Counted from the first letter of the stretch, positions 41,884-54,892 are shown. The stretch: 64,000 bases of DNA from Rhodospirillales bacterium BBD 1991-14 (GCA_001657395.1 LYSY01000004.1:124001-188000); one strand, 5' to 3'. Made by a program: numbers and translations. Notes: a model not told the origin generated them from the sequence alone.

Positions 41884-43284
41884 ATGTCAGGACCAGTGCC
41901 GGGCACCACCGGCGAAGCGCGGATCATCGACGGGCTGGCCCAGGAGACCGCCGGCCTGGGCGTTGAGATCGTTGACGTTGCCGGCGATATCGAAAAGGTC
42001 TCGCAGCAGATCGCCCAGCAGGCCGAGGCCTTTCGCGGCATGGTGCGCTCTGCCGGGCAGGTCAACGACAGCAACAGCCGGATCGCCACCGCGGCGGGCC
42101 AGGCGCGCGAGAAAGCATCGCAGACCGCCGAAAGCGTGCGCAACTCCGACCAGACGGTGCAGACGGCGGTCAAGGACATCCATGCCCTGGTCGAAGCGGT
42201 GACCGTGATCGAATCCCAACTGGGCGGTCTGCAGGAGGCCCTGGCCGAGGTTGCGCAGGTCGCCTCCGGCATCCAAGCCATTGCCAAGCAGACCAACCTG
42301 CTGGCGCTCAACGCGACCATCGAAGCCGCGCGGGCCGGCGAGGCGGGCAAGGGCTTCGCCGTGGTCGCCGGCGAGGTGAAGGCGCTGGCCGCCCAGACCG
42401 CGACCGCCACGGCGCAGATCGACGAAACCCTGACACGGCTCACCGGGCAGGCCGAACAGCTGATCGCCCAGGGCAGCGAGACCACCGGGCGGGCCGAGTC
42501 GGTGCGCAACGGCACCCAGACCATCGGCGAGGTGATCGGCACGGTGGGAGAGGCGGTCGGCAGCATCGAGGAGGACACAGCCGCCATTGCCGAGAGTGCG
42601 CGCAGCATCGACGAGGACTGCGGCGGCTTCGTTGCCACGCTGGAATCCATGAACGGTGAAGTGGCCGGTGCAAGCGAGATTCTCGGGGCGGCGCGCGACC
42701 GGGTGAATCGCCTGATCGCGGTGAGCGAGAAAGTGATCTCGCTGACCGCGCAAAGCAGCCTCAACAGCGTCGACGGGCCTTTCATCACCAAGGTGAAGGC
42801 GGTGGCGGCGGAGGTGACGGCGGCCTTCGAGCGGGCCCTGGCCGAGGGGCGCATCGCCGAAGCCGCGCTGTTCGATCATGACTACAAGCCTATCCCCGGC
42901 AGCGATCCCGAACAGCTCATGGCCGGCTGCGTTGCGCTGACCGACGACGTGCTGCCGGCGATCCAGGAGCCCGTGCTGGGTTTCGACGAGCGGGTGGTGT
43001 TCTGCGCCTGCGTCGACGTGAACGGCTATCTGCCGACCCATAACCGGAAGTTCGCCCAGCCGCAGGGCGACGACCCTGTGTGGAACGCCGCCAACTGCCG
43101 CAACCGGCGAATCTTCGATGACCGTGTCGGCCTTGCCGCCGGCCGCAACCGGGAGCCCTTCCTGCTGCAGACCTACCGCCGCGACATGGGCGGCGGCACC
43201 TTCGTGATGATGAAGGACGTTTCGGCGCCGATCATGGTCGCCGGCAAGCACTGGGGCAGCGTCCGACTCGCTTACAAGGTCTGA
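41884..43284 (+). CDS. Soluble methyl-accepting chemotaxis protein with C-terminal sensor domain
   Basis: 466 residues from the ATG at 41884 (a TTG at 41866 is also possible). No transmembrane helix. The first two thirds are a coiled-coil MCP signalling domain with the hairpin tip [37 protein letters not shown] around 138-170. The last 150 residues hold a conserved [15 protein letters not shown] ... [13 protein letters not shown] ... [12 protein letters not shown] module found in other bacterial MCPs, probably the input domain. It should signal to CheA/CheW from the cytoplasm. No che genes are nearby. Confidence 0.88.
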   Translation: MSGPVPGTTGEARIIDGLAQETAGLGVEIVDVAGDIEKVSQQIAQQAEAFRGMVRSAGQVNDSNSRIATAAGQAREKASQTAESVRNSDQTVQTAVKDIHALVEAVTVIESQLGGLQEALAEVAQVASGIQAIAKQTNLLALNATIEAARAGEAGKGFAVVAGEVKALAAQTATATAQIDETLTRLTGQAEQLIAQGSETTGRAESVRNGTQTIGEVIGTVGEAVGSIEEDTAAIAESARSIDEDCGGFVATLESMNGEVAGASEILGAARDRVNRLIAVSEKVISLTAQSSLNSVDGPFITKVKAVAAEVTAAFERALAEGRIAEAALFDHDYKPIPGSDPEQLMAGCVALTDDVLPAIQEPVLGFDERVVFCACVDVNGYLPTHNRKFAQPQGDDPVWNAANCRNRRIFDDRVGLAAGRNREPFLLQTYRRDMGGGTFVMMKDVSAPIMVAGKHWGSVRLAYKV

Positions 43285-43358
43285 CGGCCCACGCGGCCCG
43301 CCGCACTTCAGGAATCCTGTCGACCCTCCGATGGCCTTCGCCTAAGCTGGCGCCGCCG

Positions 43359-43390
43359 GGCGGGGCCGTTTCTGGGCCCGCCGTTTTCTT
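43359..43390 (+). terminator. Probable rho-independent terminator of the MCP gene
   Basis: GGCGGG (43359-43364) pairs with CCCGCC (43377-43382) with partial pairing inside the loop, followed by GTTTTCTT. It lies 75 bp after the MCP stop. Confidence 0.55.
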
Positions 43391-43426
43391 GCAGACCCAA
43401 CCCTGGTCCCGCTGTCGGAGGCAGTC

Positions 43427-44026
43427 ATGCAGCTACTCTATTCCCCAACCTCTCCCTATGCCCGCAAGTGCCGCGTCGTCGCGCGGGAACGCGGCCTGAT
43501 CCCCGGCATCGAGGAGGTCGACTGCAATCCCCATGAAGACCCGGCGGAACTGCAGGCAAAGAATCCTCTGGGCCGGGTGCCGACCCTGGTTCTGGACGAT
43601 GGCCGCGCGGTCTTCGACAGCCCGGTGATCTGCGACTTCCTGGAGGGCCTGGGCTCGGCGCCACCGCTGGTGCCCGGCGTCGGGCAGGGCAAGTTCCAGG
43701 TGCTGGTGGCCGCAGCGCTGGCCCAGGGCATGACCGACTCCGCCGTCAACATGGTGATGGAGAGCCGCCGGCCGGAGGGAGAGCGCTCCTCGACGGCGGT
43801 GGAGCGCTGGCGCGCCTCCATCCTGCGCGGCCTCGACAGCATGATGGACTATCTGGCCGTGCAGCCGGGACCCCTCACGCTCGGGCACATCGCCTGCGGC
43901 TGCACCCTCGGCTATCTCGATCTGCGCCACGGCGACATGGCCTGGCGCGACGGCCGCAGCACCCTGGCGGACTGGTTCGAAGCCTTCAACGCCCGGCCCG
44001 CGATGCGGGAGACCGACCCCAACTGA
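43427..44026 (+). CDS. Glutathione S-transferase family protein
   Basis: 199 residues. N-terminal thioredoxin-like domain (LLYSPTSPYARKCRVVARERG, cis-Pro segment GRVPTLVLDDG, SPVICDFLE) and an all-helical C-terminal domain. The SPTSPYARK start resembles bacterial GSTs that use Ser/Thr near residue 9. Substrate unknown. GGAG precedes the ATG. The 3' end overlaps that of the convergent DMT gene by 41 bp. Confidence 0.9.
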   Translation: MQLLYSPTSPYARKCRVVARERGLIPGIEEVDCNPHEDPAELQAKNPLGRVPTLVLDDGRAVFDSPVICDFLEGLGSAPPLVPGVGQGKFQVLVAAALAQGMTDSAVNMVMESRRPEGERSSTAVERWRASILRGLDSMMDYLAVQPGPLTLGHIACGCTLGYLDLRHGDMAWRDGRSTLADWFEAFNARPAMRETDPN

Positions 44027-44939
44027 GAAGCCTGGAGGGCAGCAGGCCGAGGGCCGTCAGCATCCCGGCGGTGACCAGCGCGGCGCCGGCCAGGTCCGTC
44101 GTTGCAGGCACTTCGTCCAGCAGCGGATAGGCCAGCAGCACCGCGATCGCCGGCACCAGGGTCGCGAAGACCGCGCCGCGCCCGGCCCCCAGGATTGCCA
44201 CCGCCCGGCTGTAGCAGACCAGTGCCAGGATGGCCGCCAGGAGCCCCTGGAAGACCGCCTGACCGAAAAGCTCGCCGCTTGGTGCAACAAGAACCCGCGG
44301 CTCGGCGAACACGGCATAGACCGGCAGGGTGAAAACCAGCGAGAGCACCGAGACCAGCGCGGTGGCCTGCAGCGGATCGGCCCGCCAGGCCCTGAGGGCC
44401 ACGGTGTAGCTGGCCCAGAGCAGCCCGCCGGCCGCGAACAGCAGATGGCCCTTCCACTGGCCGGGCTGGTAGCTGAGCAGCGCCTGTCCGCCGATCAGCG
44501 CGACCCCGGCAAGAATGAGCGCGATGCCGAGCCAGCGCTGGCGGGTCGGACGGTCGCCCAGCAGCAGCCAGCCGCCCAGGGTCGAGAACACCAGCATGCA
44601 GCTCGGCGTGATGATGCCGCCCTGGCCCGCCGGCGCGTAGGTCAGGCCGCCGGCGGAGGCGAGCACGTAGGGCGTTCCTGCGCAGAGCGCCAGCACCGCC
44701 GCCCGGCTCCAGCCCAGGCCGCCGCTGCCGTGGCGCAGCACCAGCGGCAGCAGGATCAGCCCTGCAACGGAGAAGCGCAGCACGGCGAGATCGGCGACCC
44801 CCAGCGATTGGCGGATGCCGAGCGCGGAGACCACCGGCCAGGCCCCCCAGATCACCGCGGCGGCGAGGCCGTAAAGCACCGCCATGGGCAGCTGCGATTC
44901 CTGGGTTCCGCCGGTCTTGGTTTGGGCAAGGTCGGACAT
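43986..44939 (-). CDS. DMT-superfamily (EamA) transporter
   Basis: 317 residues, about ten hydrophobic helices in two EamA repeats (YGLAAAVIWGAWPVVSALG at the start of the first). Likely exports an amino acid or related metabolite. It diverges from the Lrp-type gene at 45074 across a 134-bp AT-rich region with an inverted repeat, the standard arrangement of an Lrp-controlled exporter. Its last 41 bp overlap the GST gene on the other strand. Confidence 0.88.
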   Translation of the reverse strand: MSDLAQTKTGGTQESQLPMAVLYGLAAAVIWGAWPVVSALGIRQSLGVADLAVLRFSVAGLILLPLVLRHGSGGLGWSRAAVLALCAGTPYVLASAGGLTYAPAGQGGIITPSCMLVFSTLGGWLLLGDRPTRQRWLGIALILAGVALIGGQALLSYQPGQWKGHLLFAAGGLLWASYTVALRAWRADPLQATALVSVLSLVFTLPVYAVFAEPRVLVAPSGELFGQAVFQGLLAAILALVCYSRAVAILGAGRGAVFATLVPAIAVLLAYPLLDEVPATTDLAGAALVTAGMLTALGLLPSRLLSWGRSPASRAGR

Positions 44940-45024
44940 GGCGGCAGTCTCCGGGCTCGGCGTTGGGCGAACCCTGGAAGGCTAGCCGATTGCTCTGCCG
45001 GAATTCTGCGAAGACTGCCGCATG

Positions 45025-45071
45025 ATGCAGAAATTCGGCTTAATTGGATTGGAATTGATGATAATCTGCAT
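45025..45071. promoter_or_regulatory. Inverted repeat in Lrp-exporter divergent region
   Basis: ATGCAGA (45025-45031) and TCTGCAT (45065-45071) are perfect inverted 7-mers flanking an AT-rich 33-bp centre. The right arm touches the start of the Lrp-family gene. It could be an Lrp/AsnC binding region with autoregulation; inferred from place and symmetry only. Confidence 0.4.
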
Positions 45072-45073
45072 GA

Positions 45074-45535
45074 ATGAGTGATTTGGACGAATTTGACGTC
45101 GCGTTGCTGAACCAGCTCCAGCGCGACAACCGCCAGACTTCGGAGGCGCTGGCCGCCGCGGTCGGGCTTTCTCCCACCGCCTGCCAGCGGCGCATGAAGC
45201 GCCTGCGGGAGGCCGGCACCATCCGTGCCGACGTGGCGGTGCTGGACCCGGCCAGGGTCGGGCGGCGCGCAACCTTCGTCGTGCAGGTCGATCTCGCCCG
45301 CGGGCGCGCCGACATCATCGACGGCTTCAAGCGCGACATGCAGAAGATCCCCGAGGTGCAGCAGTGCTACTACGTCACGGGCGAATCCGACTTCATCGTC
45401 ATCATCGTCGCTGAGGATATCGCCCACTACGAGGCGCTCACCCGGCGGATTTTTTTCGACAACCCCGACATCCGGAAGTTCCACACCCAGGTGGTGATGG
45501 ACAGCGTGAAGCTTGGGCTGGAGATCCCGCTTTGA
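45074..45535 (+). CDS. Lrp/AsnC-family transcriptional regulator
   Basis: 153 residues. N-terminal winged helix (LDEFDVALLNQLQRDNRQTS ... VGLSPTACQRRMKRLREAGTI) and a RAM ligand-binding domain (IPEVQQCYYVTGESDFIVII). It likely controls the divergent DMT exporter in response to an amino acid. An alternative ATG lies 4 bp upstream, out of frame. Confidence 0.92.
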   Translation: MSDLDEFDVALLNQLQRDNRQTSEALAAAVGLSPTACQRRMKRLREAGTIRADVAVLDPARVGRRATFVVQVDLARGRADIIDGFKRDMQKIPEVQQCYYVTGESDFIVIIVAEDIAHYEALTRRIFFDNPDIRKFHTQVVMDSVKLGLEIPL

Positions 45536-45615
45536 CGCTGAATGGAGGTTCTCCCCAGTTAAGGCGGGCCTAACCCTTCGCCTCTAGGCTGAGTGCCGGG
45601 GAAGGGGAGGACTCC

Positions 45616-45906
45616 GTGCCGAACTGGCTCATCGAGCTTGCATCGCGTCTGGACGAAACCGTCGCCACGTTGCTGATGGCCGGGGTTGTCTTCGTGTTCG
45701 TCCTCACAGCGCTCCACGGTCTGCTGCGGCTCTATGAGGCTGCGAAGCAGGGGCGTCGCGGAGCAAGGCCGGCGGCTGCCGAAGCGGAGTCCGTTGCAGT
45801 CGGCGACGAAGGCTTGGCGCTGGACGACTGGCAGAGGCTTTTGAAGCAGGCCGACCGGCGCCTGGGCGAAAAGGACGACGGACCTCCCTCCGACGCCGAT
45901 GACTGA
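45616..45906 (+). CDS. Small single-span membrane protein, unknown function
   Basis: 96 residues from a GTG with GGGGAGG seven bases upstream. One strong transmembrane helix at about 18-37 (ATLLMAGVVFVFVLTALHGLL), then a charged cytoplasmic or periplasmic tail rich in Ala/Asp/Glu ending EKDDGPPSDADD. Codon use and the ribosome site support a real gene. I do not recognise a family. Confidence 0.65.
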   Translation: MPNWLIELASRLDETVATLLMAGVVFVFVLTALHGLLRLYEAAKQGRRGARPAAAEAESVAVGDEGLALDDWQRLLKQADRRLGEKDDGPPSDADD

Positions 45907-45943
45907 ACGCTCCACAGCAATTTGGCCGCTTGCCGCGAGACAA

Positions 45944-45978
45944 CGTTGACAATTTATCGATAAAATGTCTTTGTATGG
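45944..45978. promoter_or_regulatory. Shared 35-bp regulatory element, copy A (hydantoinase operon)
   Basis: Contains the perfect palindrome TTTATCGATAAA (45953-45964) and the conserved right part TGTCTTTGTATGG. 29 of 35 bases match the element at 54893-54927 without a gap. It ends 53 bp before the hydantoinase start. A TTGACA is present at 45946 but is not conserved in copy B. Probably an operator/promoter read by the winged-helix protein encoded in the operon (inferred). Confidence 0.75.
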
Positions 45979-46031
45979 AGGCGCCGAAGGGGCGTTTTCA
46001 CATCGAAGATTGGGATCGAAGAGGCAGGGCA

Positions 46032-49684
<3,653 letters not shown>

Positions 49685-49688
<4 letters not shown>

Positions 49689-50254
49689 GCAAGGGCGGCA
49701 CGACGGTGAAGAAGAAGGCGGCCCCCAAGGAAGGGGGGCGCCAGGCGATCGTTTCGTCAGCCCATCTGGTTTCGGAGCGGGCGGCGGAGCTGAGCTCCTT
49801 CGAGTACGGGCTCTACGTCGCCTCCAACGCTTTCGAGCGCTGGATTGTCAGATGCATGGCGGCGGCCGGGCAGCCGGAACTGGGCGCCCTCGATGTCATG
49901 GTGGTGCACAGCGTGAACCACCGCGCCCGCGACAAGCGCCTGGCGGATATCTGCTTCGTCCTCAACATCGAGGACAGCCACACTGTCAATTACGCGCTGA
50001 AGAAGCTCAGCCGCCTCGGCCTCGTCGCCGGCGAGAAGCGCGGCAAGGAGATCTTCTACGCGACGACGAAGGAGGGCGAGGCGCTCTGCCTGAAGTACCG
50101 CGAGGTGCGCGAAGCCTGTCTGGTGAACTCCTTCAGCGCCTTTGCCGGCAGCCAGGGAGAGGACCTCAACGAACAGATCGGCCAGGCAGCCGACCTGCTG
50201 CGCGCCCTCTCCGGGTTGTACGATCAGGCTGCAAGGGCAGCGACGAGTCTTTAG
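49685..50254 (+). CDS. Winged-helix (MarR-like) transcriptional regulator
   Basis: 189 residues. A basic N-terminus, then a winged helix-turn-helix in the middle (KRLADICFVLNIEDSHTVNYALKKLSRLGLVAGEKRGKEIFYATT) like predicted MarR-type regulators found with hydantoinase operons. It starts inside the hydantoinase stop codon (ATGA), so the two are made together. It is the best candidate to bind the 35-bp elements at 45944 and 54893. Its 3' end overlaps the end of the convergent Sel1 gene by 4 bp. Confidence 0.85.
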
Positions 50255-51339
50255 GGCGTTTGTTCCAAACGGCGGACGGCCTTCGCCGCATCGGCATCGC
50301 CCTTTTGTGCCGCCTTTCGGTACCATTCCAAGGCGTGTTCATGGTCTTGTTCGACGCCGATTCCGCTTTCGTAGAAGTAGCCCATGTTGTACAGCGCCTC
50401 GGAATCTCCGTTGTCTGCGGCCCTCTTGATCCACCGCATGCCTTCAAACAGGCTCTCTTCGACCCCGCGGCCGTAGAGGTACATCAGTCCAAGCGCGTTC
50501 TGGGCTTCAGGCTCCCCTTGGTCGGCTGCGAGACGAAACCAGCGTACAGCTTCGTCATCATCCGGCTCGATACCCTCACCCAGCAAATACATACGCCCGA
50601 GATTGAGCTGCGCTACGGCCTCTCCGGCCTCGGCAGCTTCACGGTACCAGCGAAGCGCTTCAGTGTAGTCCCGCTCAACACCGAGGCCTTGGCGATAGAG
50701 CTTAGCGAGCTCGGTCTGTGAGTCTTTGTGTCCTTGCTCAGCGGCGAGACGAAGCCAAGTGGCAGCCTCCGCGTAGTCCTGATCGACGCCAAGCCCTGTC
50801 AGGTAGAGCTGTCCAAGGTTCGCATAAGCATGAGTGTTGCCTTGCGCTGCGGCGAGGCGATACCAACGCTGGGCCTCTTCAAGGTCGAGGTCGACGCCCA
50901 AGCCGAAGTGATGCAGGAAACCCATGGCGTTCTGCGCGTCTGCGACACCGGCTTCCGCCGGCGCCCGGTTCCAATGCAATGCCTTCTGGTAGTCAAGCTC
51001 AACGCCAAATCCAAACGCATACATAAAGGCAAGCTCCGCCATTGCCTGGAGGTTGCCTTCGTCAGCGGCGTCCCGCAGGTAACCGATGGCGCGCTCTGGT
51101 GCGCCGTCGAGCATGTGTTTTCGGGTGATGCTTTGCCGTAGCGCATCGTTGTGGAGATCGCCCGAAATTGCGGTCTCGCACTGCGCCCAGGTTTCTGCAG
51201 ACGCAGGTGCGACGCCTGCGGCTCGGATCTCCGCGATGCAGCGTTCTGACAGGCCCGACACATCCTGCGCCAAGCTTGCCGCGGTTGCGGTCATTGCCCA
51301 GGTGCCGGCGGCCAGCCCGATCCAGAACGCTCGCCTCAT
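50251..51339 (-). CDS. Exported Sel1-repeat protein
   Basis: 362 residues. Signal peptide (residues 1-25, IGLAAGTWAMTATAASLAQ), then a short Cys-containing N-domain (SERCIAEIRAAG, WAQCETAI) and seven or so Sel1-like repeats of about 36 residues (AxxLGxLYxxGxGVxxDYxxAxxWYRxAAxQG) from residue 80 to the end. Such periplasmic repeats are protein-binding scaffolds, often in envelope stress or division. Partner unknown. Confidence 0.88.
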   Translation of the reverse strand: MRRAFWIGLAAGTWAMTATAASLAQDVSGLSERCIAEIRAAGVAPASAETWAQCETAISGDLHNDALRQSITRKHMLDGAPERAIGYLRDAADEGNLQAMAELAFMYAFGFGVELDYQKALHWNRAPAEAGVADAQNAMGFLHHFGLGVDLDLEEAQRWYRLAAAQGNTHAYANLGQLYLTGLGVDQDYAEAATWLRLAAEQGHKDSQTELAKLYRQGLGVERDYTEALRWYREAAEAGEAVAQLNLGRMYLLGEGIEPDDDEAVRWFRLAADQGEPEAQNALGLMYLYGRGVEESLFEGMRWIKRAADNGDSEALYNMGYFYESGIGVEQDHEHALEWYRKAAQKGDADAAKAVRRLEQTP

Positions 51340-51424
51340 CTGTTAACCCTATTGATCGATTTTGTTGCCTTCCCCCTGGGCGCACTCTACCGTCGATTGT
51401 TGTGGCCGTCTATTGGGGGTGCAG

Positions 51425-51937
51425 ATGAGTGCGTGGGAGTTTCCGACCGTGATACCGCTTGCGCTTGCAGCGGCGGCGCTCGCCGGCTGTGCCGCCGGCG
51501 CGCCCGACAACGCCGTGGGCGGCCCCGAGGCCTGGCGGGATTGCGTCTTCAACGACGGCTCCGCCGGCCACATGCAGGTCAAGGATTGTGTTGCACAGGG
51601 TGGCAGGCAGCGTGAACCCCTCCTGGGGCCGGAGATCGCCTACAGCGTGACGGTGGATTGGGAAGGCGAGACGGGGCCGCTTCTCGGGACGCTCTCTGCG
51701 CCGGAGTACGGCCATGCCGGTTCCCTCTCCATAACCCTGCGCAGCATCGAGCGTGAATGCGCCGGGACCTTTCGTACCCTGCGCACGCCGCGCGGTATCT
51801 GGTCGGTCGCGTGCGAGGATGGCCTGACGGCCAGCGGCACGCTCTATCGCTACAGCATCAGACACGCCCTGGTGGGCAACGGCCTGGACAGCAACGGCAA
51901 CGAGATCGACTTCGAGGCGATGCCTTCCCGCCAGTAG
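51425..51937 (+). CDS. Putative lipoprotein, unknown function
   Basis: 170 residues from the ATG at 51425, preceded by GGGGGTGC; longer open frames upstream lack a signal. A lipoprotein signal ends in the lipobox LAGC (Cys22). The mature part has four cysteines (DCVFNDGSA, VKDCVAQGG, RECAGTF, VACEDG) that could form two disulphides, and a C-terminal DSNGNEIDF. No family recognised. Confidence 0.72.
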   Translation: MSAWEFPTVIPLALAAAALAGCAAGAPDNAVGGPEAWRDCVFNDGSAGHMQVKDCVAQGGRQREPLLGPEIAYSVTVDWEGETGPLLGTLSAPEYGHAGSLSITLRSIERECAGTFRTLRTPRGIWSVACEDGLTASGTLYRYSIRHALVGNGLDSNGNEIDFEAMPSRQ

Positions 51938-52041
51938 CGGCATCGCGGCTGCAGCACAGTCGTGGGTCTCTGTGAAACCCCTGCGTCGCGCTCTGCGTAA
52001 CTCCTCCCAAGACGTCGCCGCCCCGCCACGCTCGAGAGCCG

Positions 52042-52509
52042 ATGTTCGCCGACAACCCCGATCTCACCCTGCGCCGGGCGGCGCCGGACGACGCCAAGGC
52101 CGTCCATGACCTGATCTGCGCCGCCTTCGCCCGCCACGTCCCAGCCCTGGGGCGCAAGCCCCGGCCCATGCTTGCCGACTATGCCTTCGCGGTGCGCGCC
52201 CACGAGGTCTGGCTGGTCGAGATGCCGGAGGCGCCGGTCGCCGTGCTGGAACTGATCGCCGCCGAAGATCACCTGGTGGTGCAGGCGCTGGCCGTGCGGC
52301 CGGATCATCAGGGCCGCGGTCTCGGCACGGCGCTGCTGCGGCTCGCCGAGCGCGAGGCGCGCCGTCAGGACCGCGCGCTGCTGAAGCTCAGCAGCCCGGA
52401 AGTCATGACCGAAAGCCTGGCGCTCTGCCTCGGGCTCGGCTTTCGCGAAACCCGCCGCCAGACCTATTGGGACAGCCAGATCGTGTTCCTGGAAAAGGCC
52501 CTGGCGTGA
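52042..52509 (+). CDS. GNAT-family N-acetyltransferase
   Basis: 155 residues. The acetyl-CoA loop HQGRGLGTALL follows the strand LVVQALAVRPD, the core of the GNAT fold; the C-terminal helix carries EVMTESLALCLGLGFRE. Substrate unknown. No strong ribosome site is visible before the ATG. Confidence 0.88.
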   Translation: MFADNPDLTLRRAAPDDAKAVHDLICAAFARHVPALGRKPRPMLADYAFAVRAHEVWLVEMPEAPVAVLELIAAEDHLVVQALAVRPDHQGRGLGTALLRLAEREARRQDRALLKLSSPEVMTESLALCLGLGFRETRRQTYWDSQIVFLEKALA

Positions 52510-52674
52510 TCCGGCGCGCGCACCTCGCCGCGAAAGCGTTGCTGCTGCGCCGGAGCCCTGATGACGGACCTGAGGCCTTGAGGGCCCGACCTCCAATCGG
52601 TGACGGCACCGAGCGGATGCAGGACGTCCGGTCATCTGATCAGCGACAGGCAGTCGACGACAAACAGCCGGACC

Positions 52675-53979
52675 CTAAGGAGAGCGGGCGGCAGCGCAGG
52701 CGGTCGCGGCTTTGCCGCGGCGCAGGCTGGCGAGGGCGGTGAGGAAGAAGAGGCCGGCCAGCAGGCCCGGCACGGCATCGGGGCCGAAGCGGTCGAGGGC
52801 TGCGCCGCTGGCCAGGGGACCGAGGGCGCTGCCGAGGCCGTAGACCACCGCCAGGCAGGTGGTGCCGGCAACCAGCGATGCGCCGGCATAGCCTTCGCCG
52901 AGCAGCGTGATGGCGCCGGTGTAGAGTCCGACGGCAAGCCCGCCCAGGAGCAGCAGCAGGGCGCCCAGCAGCCAGACAGTGCCGAGCGCCGTAGGCAGCG
53001 CCAGGCAGCAGAGGGCGGAGACCAGAGTGCAGCCGCAGATCACTCGGCGGCGCGGGAAACGGTCGAGCAGCCAGCCGATGGGCATCTGCAGCAGCACCAT
53101 GCCGATCAGCAGACAGGCCAGGGCGGCGCTGGACTGTTCGGCGGTGAAGCCACTTTCCAGGAAGTAGATCGGCAGGATGACCAGCGCCGTGCCGTCGAAA
53201 AGCGAGTAGACCAGCACCAGCGCGGCCAGCAGCGGGGCCAGGCGGAAAAAGCCGAGCACCGCCCAGAGAGTGAGCCCGTCGAAGGCGCCGGCCGACGTGC
53301 GGCGCGCGCCGCCGTCTGTGTCGCCATCCGCACCGCGCCCAAGCGGCAACACGGTGAGGGCGCCCAGCAGCACCAGCCCGGCGCAAAGCAGGAAGGGCAG
53401 CGCCCCTTCGTCGCCGACCAGCAGGATCAGCAGCGGCCCGATGGCGAAGCCCGCTGCCATTACCGCGGTGAAAAAGCCGATGATGCGCCCGCGCTGGGCC
53501 TCGGCGGAGACGGTGTTCAGCCAGACCTCGGTGACGACGAAGGCGATGTTCATGCAGCAACCCAGCATCAGACGCAGCAGGTACCAGTGGCTCTCCGCAT
53601 CGCTGTAGGGCGAAAGCGCGAGACAGGCGGCGGCCCCGGCGAAGCCGCCGGCCAGCACCGGCAGCGGGCCGAAACGCTGCAGCAGGGCAGGGACCACGAG
53701 GTTGGAGAGTAGCAGCCCGAAGCCGGTCATGGCCCCGCTCAGCCCGATGACGAAGTCGTCGGCGCCCTGGCGCTCCAGCACCAGGGAGTAGAGCGGATAG
53801 CTGAAGCCGAGGCCGAGGCCGCAGACGCCCATCGCCAGGGTCAGCAGGAACACGCTGGTCCACTGCGTGCTTTCTTCGCTGTGTCCGGCTGCCGCGTCTG
53901 CCTGCAGGTCGGGAGCGGAACCGGGCGGCATGTCGGGGGGAGGGCCCGGCGGCACGGCCCTGGCGGCGGAGGTCTCCAT
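52675..53979 (-). CDS. MFS transporter
   Basis: 434 residues, about twelve transmembrane helices in two halves with a polar loop (LGRGADGDTDGGARRTSAGA) in the middle. The first 35 residues are a hydrophilic tail. NTVSAEAQRGRIIGFFTAVMA between early helices is a typical MFS loop. It resembles the YcaD-like group of putative metabolite carriers; substrate unknown. It diverges from the racemase gene across 148 bp. Confidence 0.88.
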   Translation of the reverse strand: METSAARAVPPGPPPDMPPGSAPDLQADAAAGHSEESTQWTSVFLLTLAMGVCGLGLGFSYPLYSLVLERQGADDFVIGLSGAMTGFGLLLSNLVVPALLQRFGPLPVLAGGFAGAAACLALSPYSDAESHWYLLRLMLGCCMNIAFVVTEVWLNTVSAEAQRGRIIGFFTAVMAAGFAIGPLLILLVGDEGALPFLLCAGLVLLGALTVLPLGRGADGDTDGGARRTSAGAFDGLTLWAVLGFFRLAPLLAALVLVYSLFDGTALVILPIYFLESGFTAEQSSAALACLLIGMVLLQMPIGWLLDRFPRRRVICGCTLVSALCCLALPTALGTVWLLGALLLLLGGLAVGLYTGAITLLGEGYAGASLVAGTTCLAVVYGLGSALGPLASGAALDRFGPDAVPGLLAGLFFLTALASLRRGKAATACAAARSP

Positions 53980-54127
53980 AACGCCCCACCATGCCCCGGA
54001 GCGGCGCTCCCGCGGCAGGGGTGGATCGGGGGTAGGGCGCGCTATCCCGGGCTACCCCTTGCGGCGCAGCATCCCTCCCTTCGCGCGCAGCGGCTTGCGG
54101 TGTGCGGGCCGCCGGCTAGCATGGGCC

Positions 54128-54859
54128 ATGACCGCTGCGCAGTTGCCCGTCCCGGAGGTGCCCATCCTGGGCGTCCTCATGCTGAAAACCGGCTTTCCGC
54201 GGCCGCCCGGCGACGTCGGCAATCCGGCGACCTGGCCCTGTCCGAGCCTCTACAAAGTGGTAGAGACGGCGCCGGTCGCCGCCGTCGTCACGGAGCAAGC
54301 CCTGCCGCCCGAACTGATCGATGCTTTTGCCGAGGCCGGCGCAGCGCTGGTGGACGCGGGCGCCGGACTGCTCACCACATCCTGCGGATTTCTGGTGACG
54401 GCGCAGGCGGAGCTGGAGCAGCGCCTGCCGGTGCCGCTGGTGACGTCGAGCCTGTTGCAGATACCGCGGGTGGCGGCGGCGTTGCCGCAAGGCCGGCGCG
54501 TCGGCGTCCTCACTTATGATTCCCGCCGCCTCTCCGCGGCCCATCTGGCCGCCGCCGGGGCGCCGCCGGACACGCCGGTGGTGGGGATGGAAGAGGGGGC
54601 CGAACTGCACCGGGTCATTGCCGACGATCTTCCGCACCTCGACAGGGCGGCGGCCGAAGCGGACGTGCTGGCGGCCGGGCGGGCGCTCGCCGCGCGCCAC
54701 CCGGACGTCGGGGCTATCGTGCTGGAGTGCACCAACCTGCCGCCTTACCGCCAGGCCCTGGAAGCCGCCCTGGGCCTGCCGGTCCACGACCTTGTCACCC
54801 TGCTCTGCGACGGTCCTCTCCAGCAGGGCAAGCCGGCGTCCGGCAATGAAGTTTCATAG
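54128..54859 (+). CDS. Aspartate/glutamate/hydantoin racemase family protein
   Basis: 243 residues from the ATG at 54128. Cofactor-independent two-cysteine racemase fold: Cys86 in TTSCGF and Cys201 in LECTNLPPYR are the expected catalytic pair. N-terminal ILGVLMLKTGFPRPPGDVG is typical of this subgroup. It may interconvert the enantiomers of an amino acid or hydantoin, fitting the nearby hydantoinase and TRAP genes. The TRAP operon with its regulatory element follows downstream. Confidence 0.85.
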   Translation: MTAAQLPVPEVPILGVLMLKTGFPRPPGDVGNPATWPCPSLYKVVETAPVAAVVTEQALPPELIDAFAEAGAALVDAGAGLLTTSCGFLVTAQAELEQRLPVPLVTSSLLQIPRVAAALPQGRRVGVLTYDSRRLSAAHLAAAGAPPDTPVVGMEEGAELHRVIADDLPHLDRAAAEADVLAAGRALAARHPDVGAIVLECTNLPPYRQALEAALGLPVHDLVTLLCDGPLQQGKPASGNEVS

Positions 54860-54892
54860 AAGTCAACGGATTACGATAACTCGAAAATAAAA

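Noticed and set aside
45946-45951. TTGACA as the -35 box of a classic promoter for the hydantoinase gene
   Set aside because: It is not conserved in the second copy of the element, and no good -10 box lies at 16-18 bp. The promoter position is left open.
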